NCBI GenBank assembly: GCA_023301395.1
Contig: JALZUY010000259.1
Coordinates: forward strand, 1-9,489
Origin: Nonlabens sp.
Lineage (GTDB): Bacteria > Bacteroidota > Bacteroidia > Flavobacteriales > Flavobacteriaceae
DNA length: 9,489 bases
Direction: 5' to 3'
Below are positions 1 through 6,313 of the stretch, one piece after another. The notes beneath the pieces were generated by a model. It did not search any database and was not told the origin of the DNA. It saw nothing but the letters and a program-made list of their open reading frames with translations. Made by a program: the position numbers and the translations under genes. How positions within the stretch are numbered: position 1 is the stretch's first letter; each line of letters begins with the position of its first letter.

Positions 1-4
1 ACTT

Positions 5-36
5 GTTAGAAATTAAGTGAAAATCACTTGTTTTTT
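5..36 (+). terminator. Weak hairpin with T-run at the left edge
   Basis: A 6-base inverted repeat, AAGTGA (15-20) and TCACTT (24-29) around an AAA loop, is followed by G and six T residues (31-36). It could be a weak terminator for a rightward transcript entering from outside the window. The heptamer ACTTGTT occurs at 1-7 and again at 26-32. GTTAGAA at 5-11 resembles the GTTAGAT end of the larger inverted repeat at 504-628. The arms are short and AT-rich, so chance is possible. Confidence 0.25.
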
Positions 37-71
37 ACCACAGTTCTTTGTTAGCTCTAGTACTTTTATTT

Positions 72-479
72 TCATTCGTTAAGTAGTTTATCAAATCTCC
101 ATTTCGCAACCTTTTTAATTCTAGGTATTCTGTCCACAAGTTCAGAGTCATATGAGCATCTTGAGTTATTAAATCCAATCCAGTATGGAAAGAACTTTTT
201 CGCCATTTTAAAAATTGATTTGTCAAATTTTTTAGAGCACATAAATCCGATATTATTATCAGGTCCTACAATTAAATTCATTCTATGGTTGAGAACATAT
301 TTAAATGCGTCTTGTAAATGATGATTTCGACAGTCCCATAATCCTTCATCTTCCCAAATAAATGCTCCAGACGTTGTTTCATATTCCATTTTAGGGTTAT
401 CAATTCTAGATTCTGTTGGTAATGTTTCTTTATTCCTAATGAACGTTATCCAAATCCATATTTTTAAAATAAAATTCAT
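72..479 (-). CDS. Hypothetical protein, 135 residues, unknown family
   Basis: I do not recognise this protein. It is read leftward from ATG at 479 to TAA at 72-74. The first 14 residues are strongly hydrophobic (FILKIWIWITFI, residues 3-14) with no signal cleavage site. An internal ATG at 387-389 (M31, MEYETTSG) is a credible alternative start that would remove this stretch and leave about 105 residues. Neither start has a Shine-Dalgarno sequence, which is normal for Bacteroidota. The remainder is rich in aromatic and basic residues and looks globular (GLWDCRNHHLQDAFKY, GPDNNIGFMCSKKFDKS, and a basic C-terminus RIPRIKKVAKWRF). The gene stands alone, about 25 bases beyond an attC-like inverted repeat (504-628), which suggests a cassette-borne or otherwise mobile orphan gene. 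A second open frame over its 3' half encodes nothing recognisable and is treated as a shadow. I am fairly confident it is coding and have no basis for a function. Confidence 0.6.
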   Translation of the reverse strand: MNFILKIWIWITFIRNKETLPTESRIDNPKMEYETTSGAFIWEDEGLWDCRNHHLQDAFKYVLNHRMNLIVGPDNNIGFMCSKKFDKSIFKMAKKFFPYWIGFNNSRCSYDSELVDRIPRIKKVAKWRFDKLLNE

Positions 480-503
480 TTATAATTCTGAGTGGTGTAT
501 TAA

Positions 504-628
504 AGCTAACGGAATTGTATAAGAATAGTAGGGCAGAAAATAGACACTAATTTTTCGGATTAAACACAAGCCGAATTTTTAAATTTTACTATTTATCTTG
601 CTTTGGAGATATTAAATAACCGTTAGAT
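504..628. repeat. Long imperfect inverted repeat, attC-like
   Basis: The outer arms are CTAACGG (506-512) and CCGTTAG (620-626). Nested inside, with nearly the same centre (about 566), are GCA/TGC (533-535 with 599-601), AAATAG/CTATTT (538-543 with 589-594), AATTT/AAATT (549-553 with 581-585) and TTCGG/CCGAA (554-558 with 571-575), around a 12-base loop. Unpaired bulges, such as the five T at 576-580, make the hairpin asymmetric. The ends fit the integron attC pattern RYYYAAC...GTTRRRY: GTTAGAT (622-628) is an exact match and AGCTAAC (504-510) has one mismatch. The length is within the attC range. No integrase is present in the window. Alternatives are a non-integron intergenic repeat or a structured RNA. 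The inverted repeat is seen directly; attC identity is inference. Confidence 0.5.
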
Positions 629-730
629 CACTTATTTAATACCTCCACAGTAAATCTAAGCAAACTCTAACCACATAATCATAACTTAAAAGACTAGGAG
701 CAAAGCTTTTATCAACAGGTTTAGTGGATA

Positions 731-746
731 ATTATTTCAAAATAAT
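731..746. repeat. Small palindrome beside the PI-PLC gene terminator
   Basis: ATTATTT (731-737) and AAATAAT (740-746) form a 7-base inverted repeat with a two-base centre, 15 bases from the strong terminator hairpin. It is purely AT apart from the centre and has no assigned role. The remaining bases of the gene-free stretch 480-864 show nothing recognisable beyond this, the attC-like repeat and the terminator. Confidence 0.25.
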
Positions 747-761
747 GGGTAACACACAAAA

Positions 762-798
762 AAAAGTCTCCTTCAAGCAAATTTTGAAGGAGACTTTT
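762..798 (-). terminator. Rho-independent terminator of the PI-PLC gene
   Basis: A perfect 15-base stem (762-776 with 784-798, core AAGTCTCCTTCAA) surrounds a seven-base loop. Read leftward, the stem ends in a run of eight or nine T residues (757-765 region), so it stops the leftward PI-PLC transcript 64 or more bases after its stop codon. Read rightward, the tract is only four T, so it is less effective that way. Its CCTTCAAGCAAA core is identical to that of the terminator at 3357-3395. Confidence 0.88.
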
Positions 799-864
799 AA
801 GCCTTGAATTAGTGATGATAAATTGTGCTATCTCTTTTAATAAAAATAACTTGCTATTGTTTCA

Positions 865-3189
865 TTAAGAATCGATGAAGTTTTTTATCTGACCAGAAAT
901 AAAAATTTCATCACCTACTTGTACAGGAAGTAAATTTTGTACACTAAATATCCAATTCCGATAATTTACCACATTTGTGAAATGTAACTTTCCATCATTA
1001 CCCATATATACACGATCAATAAAAACTATTTTTTTATTTTCACTTTGTCCTGCTACATAGGTGTTTCCATTTTTATTGAATGAAAACAAATTAGGATAAT
1101 AATGATTCCATTCACTTTCGTATAAGAGTTCTTTAGAGAGGTCTCCTTTTGATGTGACTTCCCATATTTGTGCCTTGCGAACTCCTAAATTAGATTGCCC
1201 TAATAAATAGGATTTATTATCAACATTTACCACGGTCAAAGAGCTAGCATTAAAATACCAACCTCCATATTCCCAACTTATATAATTCAAATCACCCTTC
1301 CATTCTTTTAAATCTATAGATGATATAGAATCTTTTTCTAAAGTGATCTCCTGAATAAAAAAGTAAAATCCAACCGTATTTTGCCCTCCTATATATGTTT
1401 TTCCTTCAGTAGAAAAAGAAATTAATTTATTAAAATAACCTATACGATTTCCCAAGTAAGATTCTTTTTCAGCTAGTTTTCCACCTTCTAAAACTTCTTT
1501 TGTGAAAAAATCATCATAGGAGGAAGAAGAGCCTAATAAGAACACTCTATCTTCAATTTCAATAACTGTTAATGTTTGTGATCTATTACCCCATTCATCT
1601 TCCCATAATGTTTCTTTACCTAGAGAGCCATCATGTAAGATTTCTTGAATAAAAAATTTACTTCCACTTGTAGATTGCCCAGCTATATAGCTTTTACCCT
1701 TTAAGTGAAAATTAACTAGTTGAGGATAATAATTTTTCCATTTTTTTGCTTTTATATTTTGATCCGATCCTAAATTAGAAAATGGACTATCATCAGGTAA
1801 TTTAATAGAATCGGTTACTTTTACATTTAAATAAGCATTAATAATGTTACCACCTTCAATTTTAAATGCGGCTAGATGAGATTCATAATTGTTATATATA
1901 AGTAATTCAATTATTTTATCTGTCGTAGTATCTAAACCTATTCCATCTAAAATGGTAACTCCAGCATGGCCATTTTTTTGACTTCTTAAAAACTTAAGAA
2001 ACTTACTGTTAATGTTCAGTGAAATGGTAAGTGGTGTAAGTCTACTTTTATCAATCATATAATTATCATCTAAGATATGAGGAGCAAGTGATAGAAAGTT
2101 GATCATTAATCTATTAGAACTAATGAAAGTCTCATTGGAACAATAATTTTCAAAAAATAATTCTACGTCTTTTATTTTTTGTTTTACAGAAACATCATAA
2201 CAATCTTGAATTGCATGACTTGTTTCCTTAGTGATTTTGTTGTTTGAGAAATTCAAATACATTCCTCTCGTTGCAGCATTTTCACCAAATCTTTGAAGGA
2301 TCACTATTTTTCCACGAGCCTTGCCTAGAGTGGTGTATTCAGAATCTAAAACGAATCGGTCAGTCCCAAAATCACTGATGATTTTTGCAGTTAAAATATC
2401 GAGTTTATCACAATAACTAGAATCATTATCCTCACATTTAAGTTGAATTAAAATTGTCTCTTTGGGATGTTTTTCTAATAAATCAAATAACTGATCTAAA
2501 AGCTTTCTGAATTTTTCTCCTTGAGGTATTACACCATGACAAAGTTCAAAATCATCATTTGTAGCGTTTGTATAAGTTCCACGGATATCAAAGTACCGTA
2601 TTCCTGACTTAAATTGATTCTCAATATTAAAAAGATGTGTTTGTGCCATTAGGACTCCAGAAGCTATTTTGTGAGAAATAGAATCATGACTTCCAGGAAT
2701 AGACATCGCTGACAAATGTGTTTCATCACTCACTAATTTCATCCAGTCTGATCTGACTTTATCTTTGTCTTGTTCAAACTTAGGTATCATCTTTAGAACT
2801 TGTGCATTAATTTTTGCAACAGTTACATACAATAATTTTAAAAGTTCTTTCTTCACTTCTTCACCAGCTTTATTAGCTAAGTCTTCCGCTTCTTTCTCTA
2901 ACTGTTCTATTGCTTTTTGTGTATCTATTAATATTTTGTCTATATCAGAATGAATATCTTTTAGATCCTCCATAGCCTCATCGGCTATTTTTTCTGCTTC
3001 ATTTTTAAGAATTTGAGCACCTTCTTCAACTTTGTTTTTTATTGATTCAACTGCGTCATTTATTTTGTTCATTTCGGCTGTACTTTCATCTATCAAATCA
3101 CCTGCAATATTATTGATGTTATGTAGAAGCTTCTCTGATTCATCAATAATCGCATTAAATACTATTTCTATACCAAACATTCTATTCAA
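865..3189 (-). CDS. PI-PLC X-domain phosphodiesterase with helical N-terminus and propeller-like repeats
   Basis: Predicted phosphatidylinositol-specific phospholipase C-type phosphodiesterase. Residues are numbered from TTG at 3189; ATG at 3180 (M4) is an equally likely start. AGGA lies 7 bases before TTG, which favours TTG. Residues 12-135 are charged, Ala/Glu/Lys-rich helix, probably coiled coil. Residues 150-440 are the catalytic domain: SIPGSHDS with H168 and D169 (general base region), YFDIRG with R203, LCHG with H218 (general acid), LIQLK with K251, and ILDGIG with D415. These match the active-site order of Bacillus cereus PI-PLC, so the enzyme should be active. Residues 480-774 carry six repeats of about 50 residues, each centred on a Y-[IVL]-x-G-Q-[SN] type motif (glycines at 504, 553, 602, 664, 714, 766), suggesting a propeller. 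No signal peptide, lipobox or C-terminal T9SS domain is visible, so its location is uncertain. It is monocistronic with its own terminator. The substrate (inositol lipid, GPI anchor or other) cannot be read from sequence. Confidence 0.88.
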   Translation of the reverse strand: MNRMFGIEIVFNAIIDESEKLLHNINNIAGDLIDESTAEMNKINDAVESIKNKVEEGAQILKNEAEKIADEAMEDLKDIHSDIDKILIDTQKAIEQLEKEAEDLANKAGEEVKKELLKLLYVTVAKINAQVLKMIPKFEQDKDKVRSDWMKLVSDETHLSAMSIPGSHDSISHKIASGVLMAQTHLFNIENQFKSGIRYFDIRGTYTNATNDDFELCHGVIPQGEKFRKLLDQLFDLLEKHPKETILIQLKCEDNDSSYCDKLDILTAKIISDFGTDRFVLDSEYTTLGKARGKIVILQRFGENAATRGMYLNFSNNKITKETSHAIQDCYDVSVKQKIKDVELFFENYCSNETFISSNRLMINFLSLAPHILDDNYMIDKSRLTPLTISLNINSKFLKFLRSQKNGHAGVTILDGIGLDTTTDKIIELLIYNNYESHLAAFKIEGGNIINAYLNVKVTDSIKLPDDSPFSNLGSDQNIKAKKWKNYYPQLVNFHLKGKSYIAGQSTSGSKFFIQEILHDGSLGKETLWEDEWGNRSQTLTVIEIEDRVFLLGSSSSYDDFFTKEVLEGGKLAEKESYLGNRIGYFNKLISFSTEGKTYIGGQNTVGFYFFIQEITLEKDSISSIDLKEWKGDLNYISWEYGGWYFNASSLTVVNVDNKSYLLGQSNLGVRKAQIWEVTSKGDLSKELLYESEWNHYYPNLFSFNKNGNTYVAGQSENKKIVFIDRVYMGNDGKLHFTNVVNYRNWIFSVQNLLPVQVGDEIFISGQIKNFIDS

Positions 3190-3323
3190 TTTTATATCCT
3201 ACTCTATTTAATATAGGCTTTTCGGATTTCACCTTTTATATTTATTACATGTTCAGTGGCGGAGAGAATTGTTACCCAAATTGTTGACTTATTTAAAGCT
3301 ATATTTTTCATTTTAAAATTATT

Positions 3324-3333
3324 AACATATGTT
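3324..3333. promoter_or_regulatory. Palindrome AACATATGTT upstream of the PI-PLC gene
   Basis: A perfect 10-base palindrome about 145 bases upstream of the PI-PLC start. The identical 10-mer sits at 3705-3714, upstream of the 65-residue gene. Two copies in about 380 bases, both upstream of leftward genes, suggest a shared operator, though chance in AT-rich DNA is possible. No TAnnTTTG element was found between this copy and the PI-PLC gene. Confidence 0.3.
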
Positions 3334-3356
3334 TTATGTATTAAAACCAAGCACAA

Positions 3357-3395
3357 AAAAAATCCCCTTCAAGCAAAGCTTGAAGGGGATTTTTT
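3357..3395 (-). terminator. Perfect hairpin terminator after the 65-residue gene
   Basis: An 18-base perfect stem (3357-3374 with 3378-3395) with an AAA loop and a CCCCTTCAAGC core. It is flanked by eight A on the left and six T on the right, so it can work in both directions. Its main role is to end the leftward small gene, whose stop codon is 19 bases away. It also insulates the PI-PLC gene from upstream leftward transcription. An open frame reads rightward through it (3256-3681), but I regard that as non-coding. Confidence 0.9.
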
Positions 3396-3413
3396 CTTCG
3401 AAATTTTAAATCA

Positions 3414-3611
3414 TTATCGAGGTAACAATGGAATGCAAGTGGCCAGTTCTGGATACTGCAATAACATGGGTTTCATCCATATTCTTAATTCTTCAATTTC
3501 AAAGGGTAATAAACGTTCTACAGCCTTTTGTAATTCTTTACAAAACAATGTAGCATCAAAACTAACTTTTTCTAGTACCGTTTTAGTGTACTCAAACATA
3601 GCTCTAGCCAT
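3414..3611 (-). CDS. Small conserved-type flavobacterial protein, unknown function
   Basis: This is a 65-residue protein read leftward from ATG at 3611; an ATG four codons in (3599, MFEYTKTVLEK) may be the real start, since I recall similar flavobacterial small proteins beginning MFEYTK. It has no signal peptide or transmembrane segment. The composition is mostly helical with a recognisable order: FEYTKTVLEKVSFD, then LFCKELQKA, then RLLPFEIEELRIWM, and a short tail PELATCIPLL. The single Cys of LFCKEL and the LLPxEIEEL stretch look like the constrained parts. A perfect terminator 19 bases after the stop, a possible -7 element with a palindrome about 90 bases upstream, and codon-like composition support a real single-gene unit. 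I cannot assign a function. It lies between the PI-PLC gene and menA on the same strand but is transcriptionally separated from the former. Confidence 0.72.
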   Translation of the reverse strand: MARAMFEYTKTVLEKVSFDATLFCKELQKAVERLLPFEIEELRIWMKPMLLQYPELATCIPLLPR

Positions 3612-3697
3612 AATTATTCAGGGATTAGTTAAAGTAGAATTGTATCAGGTGCGATGGGTTTTAATTTCAGCTCTAAGTTAGGTGATTATCTAAAAAT

Positions 3698-3715
3698 CAA
3701 ACATAACATATGTTA
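3698..3715 (-). promoter_or_regulatory. Possible -7 element and operator of the 65-residue gene
   Basis: Read leftward, TATGTTTG (complement of 3698-3705) exactly fits the Bacteroidota -7 consensus TAnnTTTG, about 90 bases before the start codon. Directly upstream and overlapping it is the 12-base perfect palindrome TAACATATGTTA (3704-3715), well placed for a repressor or activator. The nearest TTG-type -33 element (complement of CAA at 3731-3733) is about 25 bases from the -7 box, longer than usual, so this promoter is tentative. Confidence 0.35.
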
Positions 3716-3762
3716 AATAACTATGTTAATCAAAAGTTATCGTTTCTCAGCGCAGTATTAAA

Positions 3763-3795
3763 TTATTGAAAATCAGTAAGTTATTTATTGAAAAT
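3763..3795. repeat. Eleven-base direct repeat after menA
   Basis: TTATTGAAAAT occurs at 3763-3773 and again at 3785-3795, a 22-base period (about two helical turns), ending just beyond the menA stop codon. No hairpin terminator is visible after menA. The repeat may be a binding site for the small gene downstream or simple AT-rich coincidence. Confidence 0.3.
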
Positions 3796-3797
3796 TG

Positions 3798-4829
3798 TTA
3801 AGAACTCACCAGCCATACAGAAAGAACGCACAGTAATGCAAACGCAAATGTGGAAAGTGCCACTTTTTTCAACTCTGGATCGAGTAGTGCAGGTTCTTTA
3901 TTAAGTTCTACAATTCTTAAGTGTATAAATAATAAAGCAAATGCTAGTATTGGCAAAAAGTAAAAGACAGATGGATTACCAGATTCTACAATAGTATATT
4001 CTCTATACCACTTCATTATAAAAAATAAACTCGCTGTCACAAAGGCAACGGTTACTAATAGGTAATGAAACAGCTTTGCTTTTTGCGTTCCCATTTTAAC
4101 AACAATGGTGTTTTTACCAGCCTTGCGGTCACTATGGATATCGCGCATATTATTTAAGTTCAACACTGCTACGCTCAGTAAACCTATGGTAAAAGAAGGA
4201 AAAATCATCGTCCAATCTAGCGTCTTTGTAATCAAGTAAAAAATACCCATCACACTTATAGGTCCAAAGAATATAAAAACAAACACATCGCCCAGTCCTC
4301 TATATCCATAAGCATTATCTCCTACAGTATATTTAATCGCTGCCCATATCGCGGCTATTCCTAGAACCAGAAAGAATAGCGAAATCAACAAGCGTTCTAT
4401 ACCTAGACTCACATAAACTAAAGCTACCGCACTTATTAAGGTAAGAACCGCTGTAATGACCATAGCGCGTTTCATCTCCTGCGGTTTGATGATACCGCTT
4501 TGTAACGCACGCATAGGTCCTACACGATCTTCATTATCGGTTCCTTTTATTCCATCGCCATAATCGTTTGCAAAATTAGAGAGTACTTGAAAACCTAGTG
4601 TGGTGATGAGCGCGAGAATAGGAATGAATATTTTAAATATTATTTTATGTTGACAGATATAACACGAGCCATGAAAATTCAAGTTTTCAAAAAAGAGAAT
4701 TTCTGGATTATTATTGAAATTATCAATAGTTAAGTACGCATAAGCACTTCCCACAAGAATTCCGCTTATACTTAGTGGTAATGTGCGCAATCTCGCGGCA
4801 CTGATCCAGGCTTTAAATTTTGTGCTCAT
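3798..4829 (-). CDS. menA: 1,4-dihydroxy-2-naphthoate polyprenyltransferase
   Basis: Transfers a polyprenyl chain to 1,4-dihydroxy-2-naphthoate with loss of CO2, giving demethylmenaquinone, the step that anchors menaquinone in the inner membrane. This UbiA-family integral membrane protein shows the first Asp-rich motif NDYGDGIKGTD (N88-D98) followed by RVGPMRAL, and the second, NNMRDIHSDRKAGKNTI (D230, D234), both as in E. coli MenA. About eight or nine hydrophobic helices are visible, with LRTLPLS (residues 14-20) near the start. At 343 residues it is longer than the usual ~300, mainly because of an insert at about residues 37-62, between helices 1 and 2, that includes the pair CYIC (56-59). 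Its ATG overlaps the holA stop codon by one base (TAATG), so translation is probably coupled. Assignment is secure. Confidence 0.94.
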   Translation of the reverse strand: MSTKFKAWISAARLRTLPLSISGILVGSAYAYLTIDNFNNNPEILFFENLNFHGSCYICQHKIIFKIFIPILALITTLGFQVLSNFANDYGDGIKGTDNEDRVGPMRALQSGIIKPQEMKRAMVITAVLTLISAVALVYVSLGIERLLISLFFLVLGIAAIWAAIKYTVGDNAYGYRGLGDVFVFIFFGPISVMGIFYLITKTLDWTMIFPSFTIGLLSVAVLNLNNMRDIHSDRKAGKNTIVVKMGTQKAKLFHYLLVTVAFVTASLFFIMKWYREYTIVESGNPSVFYFLPILAFALLFIHLRIVELNKEPALLDPELKKVALSTFAFALLCVLSVWLVSS

Positions 4830-5836
4830 TATGGATACATAATATTAACGATGAGTTCTTGTAGTAAATCGTGTTGTAGCGGTTTATTAGTGCCTACACC
4901 TTTAGATTTCATGTCTATATCACGTATTATTTTTATCGCGTGACTGCAGTGTTTCATAGAATAGTGCTTTGCGGCAGTAAAATATTCCTGTACAAAAAAC
5001 GGACTCACACCTATCTGTCGAGCCACAGTCTGTGGATTGCGATCTGTCATAGCGTGTAGTTTCAACAACTGTATAAAGAAACTATGCAACTGACCTATAG
5101 TAACCACTAGTGGATTATCCTTAGGATTCTCAGCAAAATAATTGATTATGCGATTTACCTTCACCGCATCTTTTGCACCTAGAGCTTTGCGCAGTTCAAA
5201 GTTGTTGTAATCCTTTGATATTCCTATGTTTTCTTCAATAAGTTGTGGCGTGATCATGGTTCCTGCAGGAACTATAATCATTAATTTATCGAGTTCGTTT
5301 TTGATTTTGGCAATCTCAGTACCTAGAAATTCTATGAGCATTTGTCCAGCTTTGGGTTCTATATTATAGCCGCGACCTTTTAAATGGCCATTAATCCATG
5401 GCAGTACTTTATTCTCATACAGCGGTTTGCTTTCAAAGAAGACGGCATTTTTTGCCATTTCTTTAAAAACTTTTTTACGCTTGTCTGGTGATTTATACTT
5501 GTAGTTAAAAACTAAAACGGTAGACGGCTGTGGCTGTTTTGCATAAGATTCAAACTTATCCCATTGCCTTGCTAGATCTTGCGCCTCTTTAACGATAATC
5601 ACTTGGTAGTCGGCCATCATAGGGAAACGCTTTGCATTTTCTACCAGCTCGCCCATATCAGTATCACGACCATAGAGCACCATCTGGTTAAAGCCTTTCT
5701 CGCCATCATCCAGCACATGTTGTGCAATGTAGTCGCTTATCTCATCAATGAAATAAGGCTCATCGCCATATAAAAAGTAAATAGGAGCCAATTTCCTATT
5801 CTTTATATCTTCTATAATTTTTCTGGTATCACTCAT
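4829..5836 (-). CDS. holA: DNA polymerase III subunit delta
   Basis: Delta is the clamp-loader subunit that opens the beta sliding clamp during replication, acting in the cytoplasm in the DnaX complex. The 335-residue length is normal for the family. The N-terminus has the hallmark LAPIYFLYGDEPYFID (16-31). The sequence then follows the family pattern: KEAQDLARQWDKF, VLVFNYKYKSPDKRKKVFKEM, a KIKNELDKL segment of the middle domain, DYNNFELRKALGAKD, and a C-terminal helical collar domain (LHSFFIQLLKLHAM, and the final DLLQELIVNIMYP). The start is ATG at 5836. The gene forms a two-gene unit with menA (one-base overlap) and is divergent from the HsdR-N-like gene, 33 bases away. Any promoter must therefore lie in or overlap the neighbouring coding sequence. 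Assignment is secure. Confidence 0.94.
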   Translation of the reverse strand: MSDTRKIIEDIKNRKLAPIYFLYGDEPYFIDEISDYIAQHVLDDGEKGFNQMVLYGRDTDMGELVENAKRFPMMADYQVIIVKEAQDLARQWDKFESYAKQPQPSTVLVFNYKYKSPDKRKKVFKEMAKNAVFFESKPLYENKVLPWINGHLKGRGYNIEPKAGQMLIEFLGTEIAKIKNELDKLMIIVPAGTMITPQLIEENIGISKDYNNFELRKALGAKDAVKVNRIINYFAENPKDNPLVVTIGQLHSFFIQLLKLHAMTDRNPQTVARQIGVSPFFVQEYFTAAKHYSMKHCSHAIKIIRDIDMKSKGVGTNKPLQHDLLQELIVNIMYP

Positions 5837-5869
5837 AAAGAGCCGTGGTGGTTTTTGTAATATTGTGGT

Positions 5870-6313
5870 ATGACGCCATTACGACTTCCTACCGGAGAAT
5901 TTAGGGTTAAAAGTACTGAAAAAGGTCGATTGATTTTTGACCAGATCAGGAAAAAATTTGTTCATCTCACACCAGAGGAATGGGTAAGGCAACATGTGGT
6001 GTTTTGGCTGCTTTCGCGGAAGCGTATTCCACACAGTCTCATAAACGTAGAAAAACAGCTCGATGTCGCAGGAACTAAGAAGCGATATGATATCATAGTC
6101 TTTAATAAAGATGGCTCTATTTACTGTCTCGTGGAGTGTAAAGCACCGCAAATAAAGATCGACCAAACCGTATTTGATCAGATCGCGCGGTACAATCTTG
6201 CCCTAGAATCTCAGTATTTAATGGTTACAAATGGAATGGTACATTACTTTTGTACTATGGATTATGAGGCGCAACGCTATCAATTTATTACAGACTTACC
6301 AGAACTCGCATGA
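5870..6313 (+). CDS. Orphan type I restriction HsdR N-terminal-like (PD-(D/E)XK) protein
   Basis: A 147-residue protein resembling only the N-terminal nuclease-fold region of HsdR (HSDR_N_2 type). It shows TPEEWVRQHVVFWLL (34-48), the core KRYDIIVFNKDG with D74, the LVECKAPQ motif with E89 and K91, and a QIARY motif with Q104 and Y108. Together these make a complete PD-(D/E)XK-type active site. It has no helicase region, and no HsdM or HsdS is nearby, so it is not a working restriction enzyme. It is a stand-alone gene that I recall next to holA and a glycosyltransferase in Flavobacteriia. Its stop overlaps the glycosyltransferase start by four bases (ATGA), so the two are probably co-translated. 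A near match to the -7 box (TAATATTG, 5858-5865) is too close to the ATG for a normal leader. Function unknown; a DNA-repair or nuclease role is only inference. Confidence 0.85.
   Translation: MTPLRLPTGEFRVKSTEKGRLIFDQIRKKFVHLTPEEWVRQHVVFWLLSRKRIPHSLINVEKQLDVAGTKKRYDIIVFNKDGSIYCLVECKAPQIKIDQTVFDQIARYNLALESQYLMVTNGMVHYFCTMDYEAQRYQFITDLPELA

Noticed and set aside
35..226. Leftward 63-codon frame overlapping the 3' half of the 72-479 gene
   Set aside because: The product is low in recognisable order, and the longer frame in the same place gives a continuous globular-looking protein; a frameshift between them is not needed.
3414..3611. Toxin or antitoxin gene partnered with the PI-PLC gene
   Set aside because: The 65-residue protein has no toxin or antitoxin motif, a strong terminator separates it from the PI-PLC gene, and both look like single-gene units.
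3256..3681. Rightward 141-codon open frame beginning GTG
   Set aside because: It reads straight through the perfect terminator at 3357-3395 and is antisense to the better-supported 65-residue gene; the predicted protein has no family character.
5879..6166. Leftward 95-codon frame antisense to the HsdR-N-like gene
   Set aside because: It is antisense to conserved PD-(D/E)XK motifs and has no recognisable protein features; a shadow frame.
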